Part shown: in pieces, positions 34,111 to 42,915 of the stretch
How the letters are laid out: each line of letters opens with the position of its first letter
Numbering within the stretch: position 1 is the first letter of the stretch
Assembly (NCBI GenBank): GCA_017962495.1
Contig: JAGCVH010000022.1
Location: forward strand, 1 to 46,919
Direction: 5' to 3'
DNA length: 46,919 nt
From: Bacteroidaceae bacterium
GTDB lineage: Bacteria; Bacteroidota; Bacteroidia; Bacteroidales; Bacteroidaceae
Translations under genes and position numbers: made by a program
Notes under the pieces: generated by a model
What the model was told of the DNA's origin: nothing
Databases searched by the model: none
What the model saw: the letters and a program-made list of their open reading frames with translations, nothing else

Positions 34111-34174
34111 TTAACTCCTGAGCCAAAGGCTCTTAACTCCTTGCTCGAAGAGCATTAACTCCCTTTTTAACTCC
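34111..34174 (-). repeat. TTAACTCC direct repeats separated by small hairpins
   Basis: Four copies of TTAACTCC (34111, 34133, 34155, 34167). The first two are separated by GAGCC-AAA-GGCTC, the second and third by TGCTC-GAA-GAGCA. The first three copies are exactly 22 bp apart. The stretch lies between batE and the PAP2 gene, both on the minus strand. Confidence 0.7.
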
Positions 34175-34177
34175 CCT

Positions 34178-34939
34178 TCAAATCACTTCAATATTCTTCT
34201 TTTCAATCCAACCTTGTTTGCCGTCGGCAAGTGAGACCTCCGTCCATTCGTTAAGCGTGTTGTCGCGAACTTCCACTCGAGTTCCCTCGTGCAAGACAAA
34301 GAGGTCGCTTCCAGAATGGGCTGGCGTGCTCTTCACAACGGCAGACGAAGAGATGACAATAGCACCCGTGCGACTCTGCTGTCTATTGCTTTGCGACCAA
34401 GCACAGATGTTGCCGACAAGTGTCGCAAGCAGGAAGAGGATGGCAAGTGTGAAGCCCGTCTTTCGAAGCCATATCTGCTGGCCATAGATATAGATAGCAA
34501 GACTAAGGAGGCATAATATGAAGAAGGCAAGCGACAAGCGTCCCCAAGCGTCGGCACTCATCAGGTTTGTCATCGAACGATACCACGTGACGAAGAAGAA
34601 TTCATGTCGAGGAGTAACGCGGTCAATCGTCTTCGAACGCGCCATATCGAGGTTGAAGCGTATGTCTTCGTCACCAGGACTCAGCAATGCAGCACGCTCG
34701 TACCAAAGGATTGCTCTCGCGATGTCGTCCATGCGATAGTAACAGTTGCCGAGATTATAGCAAATGGCAGCACTCTCCCCGGTCTTTGCAATGCGAAGAT
34801 ATTGTTTGCAGGCACCTTCATAGTTCTCTTTGGCGTATAGGCTATCGGCTTCTGCCTTTAAGCTATCCACCGGAAGCGCAAAAGCATTAACTATAAAGAA
34901 GATGTGTAAAAGCGCGAATGATATGATTATCCGTTTCAT
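34178..34939 (-). CDS. batE: BatE: TPR plus SH3-like membrane protein
   Basis: A 253-residue protein with a signal peptide (to about AFA, residue 21). TPR-like repeats occupy ~25-100 (YNLGNCYYRMDDIARAILWYERAALLSPGDEDIRFNLDMA). Two membrane segments follow (~137-152 and 160-180), then a C-terminal bacterial SH3 domain (~195-250; VVKSTPAHSGSDLFVLHEGTRVEV). This order matches BatE of Bacteroides. It overlaps batD by 4 nt, so the two are translationally coupled. Role inferred from the bat cluster: periplasmic stress or oxygen tolerance. Confidence 0.85.
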   Translation of the reverse strand: MKRIIISFALLHIFFIVNAFALPVDSLKAEADSLYAKENYEGACKQYLRIAKTGESAAICYNLGNCYYRMDDIARAILWYERAALLSPGDEDIRFNLDMARSKTIDRVTPRHEFFFVTWYRSMTNLMSADAWGRLSLAFFILCLLSLAIYIYGQQIWLRKTGFTLAILFLLATLVGNICAWSQSNRQQSRTGAIVISSSAVVKSTPAHSGSDLFVLHEGTRVEVRDNTLNEWTEVSLADGKQGWIEKKNIEVI

Positions 34940-36777
34940 AGTTGTCCGTCTAATTGATTAATGACTTCCGAAGCATCGGCATAAAGCTTGTCCATAGTTG
35001 CTGAAGGGTCGCCAGGTGCATATTGCGCGAACTCGCAATCACTGAGGACATGGAAGAAGCGTTCCAATGACTCCTCTCCCACTCCGCGTTGCGCCAGCTG
35101 TTCGCTTACGTTCTCCTTCGACAAGTCCTTAACAGGCAGGTTCAGCTTATCTCCGACATATCCCCATAAAGCATGGGTCAATTCCTCGTAGAACGCTTTT
35201 GCATTGCCTTGCTTCAGCAATTTCGAGGCATTCTTCAAGCGCCGTGATGCTGCCTTGCTCGCTTTCTTACCACGCTGACGAGCTATGTTCGAATTTGCCT
35301 TCGCCTGACGATAGAACAAGGCCACAAGCATGAGGAAGAGCAACAAAGCACCGACATAGGAAAGTATGTACGCAGGCTTGGCGAAGAATGTAGTTCCAGA
35401 CGACTTCACTCGTGCCTGTGCTGTCTTAATGTATCGAATATCGCTATTGAGCACGGTCAAGTCCTCCTGATTGGTGGCACGCCTCGACACACTGCCAATT
35501 GTCTTTGCAACCGCGACGTGGAACGAATCGGTTCGGATGGTACGATACGATTTTGAATTGGTATCGAAATAACAGAACTCGACGGGAGGAATCGAGTAAT
35601 GACCGCCGTGACGAGGTACTGCCGTGTAATCATATACAATATTTCCCGAAGCTCCATTCGTGCCTACACGCGTCTTGTCATTAGTCTTGGGGTCATAACT
35701 TTCAAAGTCCTTTGGCCACTGAACCGTTGGTGCCTTCATCAGCTTCATGTTTCCGACACCATTCACAACCAATCGCAATGAGATGACATCATTGGCATCG
35801 ACCTGCTCGGGCGTAAGCGTTCCACTAATGTTAAACTGACTTCCAACGGCACCAGAGAAATTAGCAGGTCGTGTGGGCAAGGGATCGACTTGCAGTTCAA
35901 CTGCAGGTGCAACGATAGTCTTATTGATGTGAACAATCGAAGACCCTCCATTGAAGAAAGCATCGAAGGGGTCTATGCTACGGTCTTGCTGCACTACATC
36001 GGCCTCGAAGTTAATGGCTGGAACAGTAAGCTTACCTGTCTTCTGTGGGAAAAGTACATACTGACTCCATACAACAGTTCCATAGTTGCGACCGTTTACC
36101 CGTTCGTACTTGATAGTCTTCTGTTGCGGAAGGTCTATCTCCTGAGTATGGAAGCCATCGAGGTCAGGCATGTTGCCCCTGCATTGACTGATGGACACGA
36201 GGGTGTAAAGCTTGTATGTAAGCAAAACCGCTTCTTGCTCATAAAGTCTACGCTTTGATGCAGTGACGGTAATGAAGAGGTCATCCTTCGTAATCTTCTC
36301 ACCTACGTTCTGCAGACGCTGGCGTGTTGGCGCTTGAGCACTCGATTGACCTGACTGACCTGACGCTCCAGCTCCACCCGGATTATCGCTTTTCAAAATC
36401 TCGATACTTGCCTGATTGCTCTTATATGATTGTCCTCCCGACTTCACTGTTGCTATGGGCAATTTGTAGGTTCCTGCCTTCTGCGCCATAAGCGTATAGG
36501 TGAATGTCATCTGACTTGAATGCGTGGTCTTTCCGTTCACCATCGAGAAACTGCTCGACGTAGATTTGCTGGGACCAAATAAAAGGTCGAAACCTGGGAA
36601 ATCGCCCACCTGAATGTCTTCAACATCTTGTGTGTTGACAACATAACTTACGCGGATGCGTTGTCCTTCCTCCGTTTGAGAAGGCGCTTGCACCATTACG
36701 CGTACTTGCGAGAACGCAAGCATGTGGGACAATGATAATATGAGTAATAATAAGATTCGCTTCATATCGTAATTCAT
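34936..36777 (-). CDS. batD: BatD, oxygen-tolerance family protein
   Basis: A 613-residue protein with an N-terminal signal peptide and a large extracytoplasmic beta-rich BatD region (VMVQAPSQTEEGQRIRVSYVVNTQD..., ~20-430). A single membrane helix (~475-495, AYILSYVGALLLFLMLVALF) leads into a basic cytoplasmic tail with a helical region. BatD is thought to be part of a complex of vWA and TPR proteins at the inner membrane. ATG at 36765 is an alternative start (MKRILLLL). Upstream, between batC and batD, the operon is interrupted by a 22-bp-period repeat array. Confidence 0.9.
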   Translation of the reverse strand: MNYDMKRILLLLILSLSHMLAFSQVRVMVQAPSQTEEGQRIRVSYVVNTQDVEDIQVGDFPGFDLLFGPSKSTSSSFSMVNGKTTHSSQMTFTYTLMAQKAGTYKLPIATVKSGGQSYKSNQASIEILKSDNPGGAGASGQSGQSSAQAPTRQRLQNVGEKITKDDLFITVTASKRRLYEQEAVLLTYKLYTLVSISQCRGNMPDLDGFHTQEIDLPQQKTIKYERVNGRNYGTVVWSQYVLFPQKTGKLTVPAINFEADVVQQDRSIDPFDAFFNGGSSIVHINKTIVAPAVELQVDPLPTRPANFSGAVGSQFNISGTLTPEQVDANDVISLRLVVNGVGNMKLMKAPTVQWPKDFESYDPKTNDKTRVGTNGASGNIVYDYTAVPRHGGHYSIPPVEFCYFDTNSKSYRTIRTDSFHVAVAKTIGSVSRRATNQEDLTVLNSDIRYIKTAQARVKSSGTTFFAKPAYILSYVGALLLFLMLVALFYRQAKANSNIARQRGKKASKAASRRLKNASKLLKQGNAKAFYEELTHALWGYVGDKLNLPVKDLSKENVSEQLAQRGVGEESLERFFHVLSDCEFAQYAPGDPSATMDKLYADASEVINQLDGQL

Positions 36778-36798
36778 ATATATGTCTTTTACCTGTAA

Positions 36799-36952
36799 CC
36801 CCTAGGCCTTATTCATTAAGCCCTTAGGTCTTAACTCCGAAGCCCTTAGGCCTTATTGCACTCGAACCTATGTTCGTTTGTCATCGAACCTATATTCGTT
36901 TATCATCGAACCTATATTCGACAGACGTTGAACCTATATCCAATTACCTTTA
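36799..36952 (-). repeat. 22-bp-period palindrome array, seven units, inside the bat operon
   Basis: Seven exact 22-bp units from 36799. Units 1-3 are CCCCTAGG-type (CCCTTAGGNCTT); units 4-7 are AACCTATNTTCG-type, the reverse-complement orientation of the core at 24.4 kb. Dyads: CCTAGG (1), CGAAC-CTAT-GTTCG (4), TCGAA-CCTATA-TTCGA (6), TTG...CAA (7). The phase is constant across the change. Because batC and batD are on the same strand with only 210 bp between them, this array is probably transcribed. Confidence 0.94.
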
Positions 36953-36987
36953 TACGTAAAACATTTAAACGTTAAACTTTTATACCA

Positions 36988-37668
36988 TCACCATTGCTTC
37001 TGCAGTCGACGCTGTTGGGCATTTTGCACTTTCTGCTTCACTTTGTCTTGCGTTTGCCTTTCGTTCTGCATGGCAGCATTCAGCATCTGTTCTGCGTTCT
37101 CCTTGCTCATCTGACTCTCTTGCTCGCGTTGCTTTTGCTGTTTGTCATCCTTCTTTTGCTGTTGCTGCTGTTGATCTTGCTTCTGCTGGTCTTTGTCTTG
37201 TTTATCGCCTTCCTTGTTATCTTGTCCGCCACCCTGAGGCTGATTCTTCAAGAGACGCTGACAAAGCACAAGATTGTAACGGGTCTCGTTGTCTGTGGGG
37301 TCACAACGTAGGGCTTCCTTGTAATATTCAATGGCGCGAGCATAATCTTGCCCGGCTTGCAGAATCACTCCTATATTGTGGCATATCTGATGACGGCGAA
37401 TGGGATTAGCCTCCATCTTAGACGTTTTGTCCAAGAGTTGCAGAGCCTCCTTGGGTTGACCTTGGCGCATGAGCGTGTTAGCCAGATTGTAATTGATCTG
37501 AACACTATTCGAGTCGAGTTCGAAACCCTTTTGGTACTGCACTTGAGCCTTATCGTAGACCGTATCGCGAAAAGAGCGATTGCCGCGACGAATATAGTCG
37601 CGATAGTTCTGTGCCGAAAGGGTAAGCACGAAACACGAAAGGAAATATATTAGCGACAAACGTTTCAT
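36988..37668 (-). CDS. batC: BatC: TPR protein with Gln/Lys-rich tail
   Basis: A 226-residue protein with a signal peptide (to about LSAQ, residue 19). TPR repeats occupy ~20-130 (VQYQKGFELDSNSVQINYNLANTLMRQGQPKEALQLL and YARAIEYYKEALRCDPTDNETRYNLVL). The C-terminal ~85 residues are very rich in Gln, Lys, Asp and Glu (runs such as QQQQQKKDDKQQKQ), a low-complexity feature typical of BatC homologues. 2 nt after batB. Confidence 0.86.
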   Translation of the reverse strand: MKRLSLIYFLSCFVLTLSAQNYRDYIRRGNRSFRDTVYDKAQVQYQKGFELDSNSVQINYNLANTLMRQGQPKEALQLLDKTSKMEANPIRRHQICHNIGVILQAGQDYARAIEYYKEALRCDPTDNETRYNLVLCQRLLKNQPQGGGQDNKEGDKQDKDQQKQDQQQQQQKKDDKQQKQREQESQMSKENAEQMLNAAMQNERQTQDKVKQKVQNAQQRRLQKQW

Positions 37669-37670
37669 AG

Positions 37671-38693
37671 TTACTTCTTAAATAGATGGAACTTCTTCAA
37701 AAAATGGTTCTTGCGCTCCAACAAGCATACGTCGGCAATGAGGAATACAAGTGCAAGGATAAGGAAGCCCTGATACTGTTCGTCGAACTCGCTATATACT
37801 TGCGACTCGAGCTTAGCCTTTGCCAACTTATCGACGTATTTCGAGAGTTCACGCTGTGCCGAACTGCTGTTATCGACATATATGTATGCACCATTACCAG
37901 CGCGGGATATCTGTCGGCACATATCTTCACTTAGGCGCGATACAATAGGATTGCCTTGCTCGTCAATAAAATATTGAGTAGTTCCGGGTATAGGAACATG
38001 AGCTCCCTCTGGGCTTCCCACGCCAAGCACATATACATGTATGCCCTGCTTTGCTGCTGCTTTTGCGGCGTCAACAGCTCCGCCTTCGTTGTCTTCACCA
38101 TCGGTGATGAGGAAGATAGCCCTTGACACATCCTTCTTCTGAGTAAAGCTCTTGGCGGCAAGGTCGATAGCTGTGGCGATGTCGGTTCCTTGCATGTTAA
38201 TCATCGAAGGGTCGATACCCTCAAGGAACATCTTGGCACTAACGTAGTCGTTGGTAATAGGTAGTTGCACAAAAGCTTGACCCGCATAGACAACCAATCC
38301 AATCTTATCGTTCGTCATCTCGTCCACCATGTTCGAAACAAGCATCTTCGACTTCTCAAGCCTCGAGGGACGAACGTCGTTAGCCAGCATTGAATTGCTG
38401 ACGTCCATAGCTATAATGGCCTCAATACCATTGCGTTCGGTGGTGTCAATCTTTGTTCCGAACTGCGGACGTGCAGCTGCAATGATAAGCGAAGTTAAAG
38501 CCAACAGGGCAAGCCATATCTTTATCTGAGGACGCCACCACGAAACGTCAATCATAAGTTCCTTGAGGAGAGCAGGGTCTCCATATTTCTTGATGCGTTT
38601 CCTTCGGCGATACTCGCTGTAATAGAAGAGCAATGCCAAAACGGGAATCGCTATAAGGAAGTAGAGATATAATGGATTTTCGAACCTAAACAC
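37671..38693 (-). CDS. batB: BatB, von Willebrand factor A membrane protein
   Basis: A 340-residue protein with two N-terminal membrane helices, a vWA domain (~85-290) and a C-terminal helix (~308-325). The MIDAS motif is MDVSNSM (Asp97, Ser99, Ser101), with TDGEDNEGG as a further metal-binding loop. Members bind divalent metal and probably other Bat proteins. Homologous to BatA next to it, suggesting duplication. Confidence 0.9.
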   Translation of the reverse strand: MFRFENPLYLYFLIAIPVLALLFYYSEYRRRKRIKKYGDPALLKELMIDVSWWRPQIKIWLALLALTSLIIAAARPQFGTKIDTTERNGIEAIIAMDVSNSMLANDVRPSRLEKSKMLVSNMVDEMTNDKIGLVVYAGQAFVQLPITNDYVSAKMFLEGIDPSMINMQGTDIATAIDLAAKSFTQKKDVSRAIFLITDGEDNEGGAVDAAKAAAKQGIHVYVLGVGSPEGAHVPIPGTTQYFIDEQGNPIVSRLSEDMCRQISRAGNGAYIYVDNSSSAQRELSKYVDKLAKAKLESQVYSEFDEQYQGFLILALVFLIADVCLLERKNHFLKKFHLFKK

Positions 38694-38705
38694 GACTATC
38701 TATAT

Positions 38706-38733
38706 AATTAAAAATTTAAAATTAAAAATTAAA
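38706..38733 (+). repeat. heptamer tandem repeat AATTAAA, 4 units
   Basis: Four contiguous 7-bp units (AATTAAA, AATTTAA, AATTAAA, AATTAAA) fill much of the 64-bp gap between batA and batB. Confidence 0.7.
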
Positions 38734-38757
38734 AATCTAGGTTGAATAAGCTGATTA

Positions 38758-39756
38758 TTAGGGAATACGTTTCAGTACAGTTATACGCAGGAGTATTTCG
38801 AGCAAGAGAGCAAGCACTGCTCCTAAAGCATAGGGGACGAATGCTTCATAGCGACGGGAGAACTTCTTCACATTGAGTTTTGTCTTCTCCAATTTATCGA
38901 TTTGCTGATAGACTTCATGCAAGCTCTTGGTATCACGTGCACGATAGAACTCACCATCAGTCTTGGAGGCGATGCTTTGGAGGGTCTTCGTGTCTATCTC
39001 AACTGGCACTTGTATGTACTGAACGCCACCGGCAACAGGCATCGGATAGCGTGCCAAGCCGTTAGTGCCCACACCAATCGTGTAAACCCTAATCCCAAAA
39101 CTCTTCGCAATCTCAGCCGCCGTCAAGGGAGAAATATCACCACGATTATTGGAACCGTCAGTAAGCAGGATGATGACCTTACTCTTGGCTTTGGAGTCCT
39201 TCAATCGAGAAACTGCAGAAGCAAGTCCCATGCCGATAGCAGTTCCGTCCTCAATCATTCCCTTTGCCGTCATATCGCACTGCATCCCTTGAAGCATGTT
39301 GATAAGTACTGCGTGGTCAACCGTCATCGGGCATTGTGTGAAGGCCTCACCCGCAAAGAGAGTAAGACCTATGTTATCGTTCGGGCGACCTGAGATAAAC
39401 TCAATAGCCACCTCACGAGCGGCTTTAACACGATTGGGACGAAGGTCTTCGGCAAGCATGGAAGTAGAGACATCCATGCAAAGCATAATATCGATACCTT
39501 CCACGTCCGTTTGCTTCCAGTTGTTCGTCGTTTGTGGGCGAGCCAAGGCAATAACTGCGAGCACATAACAAGCCATGCGAAGAAGGAAGGGAGCATGGAT
39601 GAGATATTCCTTCCAACTGCGTTTAACGCCCTGAAAGGCATAGGTACTGCTCACTTGCATAACGGGATGCGAGCGACGCCACTTAATCACATACCATATT
39701 ATATAAGGTAAGAGCAGGGCAAGCAGTATGAAATATAGTGGATTGGCAAATATCAT
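38758..39756 (-). CDS. batA: BatA, von Willebrand factor A membrane protein
   Basis: A 332-residue protein with membrane helices at ~7-25 and ~59-72, a vWA domain (~88-290) and a C-terminal helix (~310-327). MIDAS is MDVSTSM (Asp95, Ser97, Ser99) with TDGSNNRGD as the second loop. It overlaps the preceding gene by one base, so they are coupled. Confidence 0.9.
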   Translation of the reverse strand: MIFANPLYFILLALLLPYIIWYVIKWRRSHPVMQVSSTYAFQGVKRSWKEYLIHAPFLLRMACYVLAVIALARPQTTNNWKQTDVEGIDIMLCMDVSTSMLAEDLRPNRVKAAREVAIEFISGRPNDNIGLTLFAGEAFTQCPMTVDHAVLINMLQGMQCDMTAKGMIEDGTAIGMGLASAVSRLKDSKAKSKVIILLTDGSNNRGDISPLTAAEIAKSFGIRVYTIGVGTNGLARYPMPVAGGVQYIQVPVEIDTKTLQSIASKTDGEFYRARDTKSLHEVYQQIDKLEKTKLNVKKFSRRYEAFVPYALGAVLALLLEILLRITVLKRIP

Positions 39757-40835
39757 TATCTTAACAAATCAATCATTCTGTATATTATCCAACCAAGCAT
39801 GCAAGCGGCAACGATACTAGCCACAACAATGGTGACGCGCATGCTCCAGATGGTGGCACGCTGACGACGAGCCTCCGGAGTCACAATCACCTCTTCCTGA
39901 GGTTGATTGGGGTCTTCCTCTTGCTTGGTTTGATTAATGTATTCAAGTGCAGTCATCAGGTTGGCATCATTCTCATTGATGAGTGTTGTCCATTTGGCAA
40001 ACTTCACGAGGTCGGCCGTTTGGAACAGCTCACGCAATTCTGCAAGAGCCTCTTCATCATTTTCTTCAGTCAGTCGCTCAATGATTTCCCCACTGGTCAT
40101 CTCCATTGCGTTGAAGCCATATCGCTCTTGTATGTAATTGCGAAGCGTATCGGTCAACTGGGTATAATACTCTTTCGAGTCCTCCTGAGCCCAAGTACGT
40201 TCGGTCTTGATTCGTTCTATCTCGGAAAGAGCAACCTTGTGAGCGGGCTGCTTGCGCTTTCGTCTGATGATGCGAATAATGGGCTTACCCGTGTGCAACG
40301 ATATAGCAAGCACTCCTATGCATAGGAACAAGAGCAAGAACAGCATACTGCAAATGACAACCATCCGCCAATCTTCCCAGGCAAAAGGCGCTTTCATCAC
40401 CGTTTTAGGGCCGAAGAATTGGTCGGCGTGCAAGGTATCAACGTCAATCGTATATATCTTCAACGCCAGATTGTTGGTTTGATACTCCTTACCATCAACC
40501 TTAACCGCGATAGGAGGAATATAGCAGAAAGCCGAATCCCATGCAGTCACGATATACCTTTGGGTTACTTGCATGCTTTGTCCTCCGTCGAGCATCGTTG
40601 TGTCGGCAGGAAGCATGTTCACAAGTTCAATACCAGGCACGACTTCCTGTCCGCGCTGACCCATTGGCAACTCCACTCTCGAACCAGCCTTACAAGTTAC
40701 GCTTACGGTTAAGTCCGTCTGCTCGCCCACGAATATCTGAACCGCACCAATGCGAGCCTCAGCCGTAACTTGAGCACTCACGTGAATGAGAAAATGAGAA
40801 AATGAGAAAATGAGAAATAGTATGATTCTTTTCAT
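39756..40835 (-). CDS. Bat-cluster membrane protein with Ig-like N-terminal domain
   Basis: A 359-residue protein found between the DUF58 gene and batA in Bacteroidota. It has a signal peptide (to about VSAQ), an extracytoplasmic beta-rich domain (~25-140), a central membrane helix (~157-180), a helical cytoplasmic part (~200-300) and a final helix (~330-352). No catalytic motif was seen. Codons 7-17 contain four perfect 8-bp repeats (40786-40817), so a gain or loss of one unit would frameshift the gene near its start. 2 nt after the DUF58 gene. Confidence 0.8.
   Translation of the reverse strand: MKRIILFLIFSFSHFLIHVSAQVTAEARIGAVQIFVGEQTDLTVSVTCKAGSRVELPMGQRGQEVVPGIELVNMLPADTTMLDGGQSMQVTQRYIVTAWDSAFCYIPPIAVKVDGKEYQTNNLALKIYTIDVDTLHADQFFGPKTVMKAPFAWEDWRMVVICSMLFLLLFLCIGVLAISLHTGKPIIRIIRRKRKQPAHKVALSEIERIKTERTWAQEDSKEYYTQLTDTLRNYIQERYGFNAMEMTSGEIIERLTEENDEEALAELRELFQTADLVKFAKWTTLINENDANLMTALEYINQTKQEEDPNQPQEEVIVTPEARRQRATIWSMRVTIVVASIVAACMLGWIIYRMIDLLR
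40786..40817 (-). repeat. octamer tandem repeat inside coding sequence, 4 units
   Basis: Four exact ATGAGAAA units on the + strand (TTTCTCAT on the coding strand) lie within the signal-peptide codons of the 39756-40835 gene, starting 18 nt after its ATG. 8 is not a multiple of three, so changes in unit number would switch the gene off or on. Confidence 0.85.
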
Positions 40836-40837
40836 CT

Positions 40838-41707
40838 TCAGTTTCGTTTAGCAAAGAGATTCATTAAGGCCGTAACATAGTCCTGATCTGTGCGAACGCT
40901 TACGGAGTCGACATTGCTTCTGGTAAAGGTATCATACAGATATTCGGCACGTTCCTTCCACCATTTACGCTGTGCTTCTCTTATACGTTTGCTGCTGGTA
41001 TCGATAAAGCGTTCAAAGCCGGTCTCGGCATCGCGAACCTTCATGAGGCCAACATCGGGCAAATCCTCTATGCGACGGTCATAAACCTGAATGGCAACCA
41101 CATCGTGCTTCCTGTTTGCGATGGTCAAAGGTTGGCGGAAATCACGTTCGTCCATAAAGTCGCTTATGACGAAGGCCGTACACCTACGCTTCTGGGCTTG
41201 CGTGAGATATTGCACCGCTTGGGCAATGTCCGTGCGACTGCTCTCGGCATGAAAGTCCAACAATTCGCGTATGATGTAAAGGATATGCTTGCGTCCTTTC
41301 TTGGGAGGAATGAACTTCTCGATGCGGTCGGAGAAGAAGAGTACGCCAATCTTATCGTTGTTCTGAATGGCAGAGAAAGCAAGGGTAGCCGCAATCTCAG
41401 TCACCATGTCGCGCTTCATCTGGCTTTGTGTACCGAAATGCAGCGAACCACTGACATCAATCAAAAGCATTACCGTGAGCTCGCGCTCTTCCTCGAACAC
41501 TTTCACGAAGGGTTTGTTAAAGCGAGCCGTAACGTTCCATTCTATGTCGCGTATGTCGTCGCCATACTGATACTCGCGCACCTCGGAGAAAGCCATACCA
41601 CGACCTTTGAAGGCACTATGGTATTCGCCCGCAAAGATATTGCTGGAAAGGCCACGCGTCTTTATCTCAATCTGACGAACCCGCTTTAATATCTCAGATG
41701 TTTCCAT
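40838..41707 (-). CDS. DUF58 (vWA-like) protein of the bat cluster
   Basis: A 289-residue cytoplasmic protein. The DUF58 core is visible: GRGMAFSEVREYQYGDDIRDIEWNVTARFNKPFVK, and a vWA-like metal site LLIDVSGSLHFG (Asp, Ser, Ser). Adjacent MoxR AAA+ ATPases commonly act as chaperones for DUF58/vWA partners. The ATG at 41707 is used rather than an upstream TTG. It follows moxR by 63 nt. Confidence 0.9.
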   Translation of the reverse strand: METSEILKRVRQIEIKTRGLSSNIFAGEYHSAFKGRGMAFSEVREYQYGDDIRDIEWNVTARFNKPFVKVFEEERELTVMLLIDVSGSLHFGTQSQMKRDMVTEIAATLAFSAIQNNDKIGVLFFSDRIEKFIPPKKGRKHILYIIRELLDFHAESSRTDIAQAVQYLTQAQKRRCTAFVISDFMDERDFRQPLTIANRKHDVVAIQVYDRRIEDLPDVGLMKVRDAETGFERFIDTSSKRIREAQRKWWKERAEYLYDTFTRSNVDSVSVRTDQDYVTALMNLFAKRN

Positions 41708-41736
41708 CAATTATCAAATAGAACAATCGTCTAATT

Positions 41737-41768
41737 AATTGTCAAATCGTGAAATCGTCAAATTGTCA
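41737..41768 (+). repeat. octamer tandem repeat AATYGTSA, 4 units
   Basis: Four contiguous 8-bp units (AATTGTCA, AATCGTGA, AATCGTCA, AATTGTCA) occupy the gap between the DUF58 start and the MoxR stop. A fifth, partial unit overlaps the MoxR stop codon. Confidence 0.75.
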
Positions 41769-41770
41769 AA

Positions 41771-42766
41771 TCATGGCACTTCCACCTTATTGATAATCTG
41801 GCTTATGATTTCCTCACTCACAATATTGTTGGCTTCTGCCTCATAGGTCAGGCCGATGCGATGGCGCATAACATCGTGAGCAACAGCACGCACGTCCTCT
41901 GGGATTACATAACCGCGACGCTTGATGAAAGCATAAGCACGTGCTGCCAAAGCCAGGTTGATGCTGGCACGAGGAGAAGCACCAAACTCGATGTAGTCTT
42001 TCAGTTCCTTCAGGTTGTACTTTTCGGGGAAGCGTGTTGCAAAGACGATATCTGTGATATATTGCTCTATCTTCTCATCGATATAAACCTGACGCACAAC
42101 CTCGCGTGCTTCACGGATGTCTTCCGTACGCAGGATGGGCTTCACGGCCTCGCGATCGCCACCGATGTTCATACGGATAATCTTCTTTTCCTCTTCCAGC
42201 TTCGGATAGTCGATTACGACCTTCAGCATGAAGCGGTCTACCTGCGCCTCGGGCAAGGGATATGTTCCCTCCTGTTCGATTGGGTTCTGGGTAGCAAGCA
42301 CGAGGAAGGGGTCGGGCAACTGATAGGTTTGCTTACCGATGGTAACTTGGCGTTCCTGCATGGCCTCGAGCAATGCCGACTGCACCTTTGCCGGCGCACG
42401 GTTGATTTCATCCGCCAATACAAAGTTGGCGAACACAGGACCTTGCTCTACAACAAACTTTTCGTCCTTCTGGGAATAAATCATGGTTCCCACCACGTCG
42501 GCAGGAAGCAAGTCGGGAGTAAACTGGATGCGGCTAAACTTAGCGTCCACCAGTCCTGCCAAGGTCTTAATGGCTTGCGTCTTAGCAAGACCGGGTACAC
42601 CTTCGAGCAACACATGGCCATCGCTCAACAAACCGATAAGCAGGCTTTCCACCAAATGTTTCTGCCCTACTATCACTTGCGCCATACCAGTCTGCAAGTT
42701 GGTCACGAAGGCACTCTTTTGTTCAATCCGCTCGTTCAGTTCGCGGATGTCGATAGATTCATTCAT
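41771..42766 (-). CDS. MoxR-family AAA+ ATPase
   Basis: A 331-residue cytoplasmic ATPase. Walker A is EGVPGLAKTQ (Lys62-Thr63), Walker B is VLADEINRAPAKVQSALLEAMQER, sensor 1 is FLVLATQNPIEQEGTYPLPEAQ with DRF following. The C-terminal AAA lid contains SPRASINLALAARAYAF. MoxR proteins are chaperone-like partners of vWA proteins, so its likely clients are the DUF58 and Bat proteins encoded downstream. First gene of the operon; promoter at 42800-42830. Confidence 0.95.
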   Translation of the reverse strand: MNESIDIRELNERIEQKSAFVTNLQTGMAQVIVGQKHLVESLLIGLLSDGHVLLEGVPGLAKTQAIKTLAGLVDAKFSRIQFTPDLLPADVVGTMIYSQKDEKFVVEQGPVFANFVLADEINRAPAKVQSALLEAMQERQVTIGKQTYQLPDPFLVLATQNPIEQEGTYPLPEAQVDRFMLKVVIDYPKLEEEKKIIRMNIGGDREAVKPILRTEDIREAREVVRQVYIDEKIEQYITDIVFATRFPEKYNLKELKDYIEFGASPRASINLALAARAYAFIKRRGYVIPEDVRAVAHDVMRHRIGLTYEAEANNIVSEEIISQIINKVEVP

Positions 42767-42799
42767 ATTCTTACTTATATTTGTTTAGATATTCGGGTG

Positions 42800-42830
42800 C
42801 GAAGATACTGCTTTTCTGCCGTATAGCCAA
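42800..42830 (-). promoter_or_regulatory. promoter of the moxR-bat operon
   Basis: On the minus strand TTGG (42827-42830), a 19-nt spacer and TATCTTCG (42800-42807), one base from TAnnTTTG. It lies 34 nt before the MoxR start codon. The flanking 42831-42915 is AT-rich and shows no other feature. Confidence 0.6.
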
Positions 42831-42915
42831 TTTTAAAGTTTTAAAAAAAGTTATAAAATGGGTAGATGATGCATAATCGAAAAGTGATAGGAAAGAAATC
42901 AACCGATTTTAGGGC

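Noticed and set aside
41861-42826. 321-codon frame on the + strand opposite moxR
   Set aside because: Antisense of a well-conserved AAA+ gene; low-complexity Cys/His/Leu composition typical of shadow frames.
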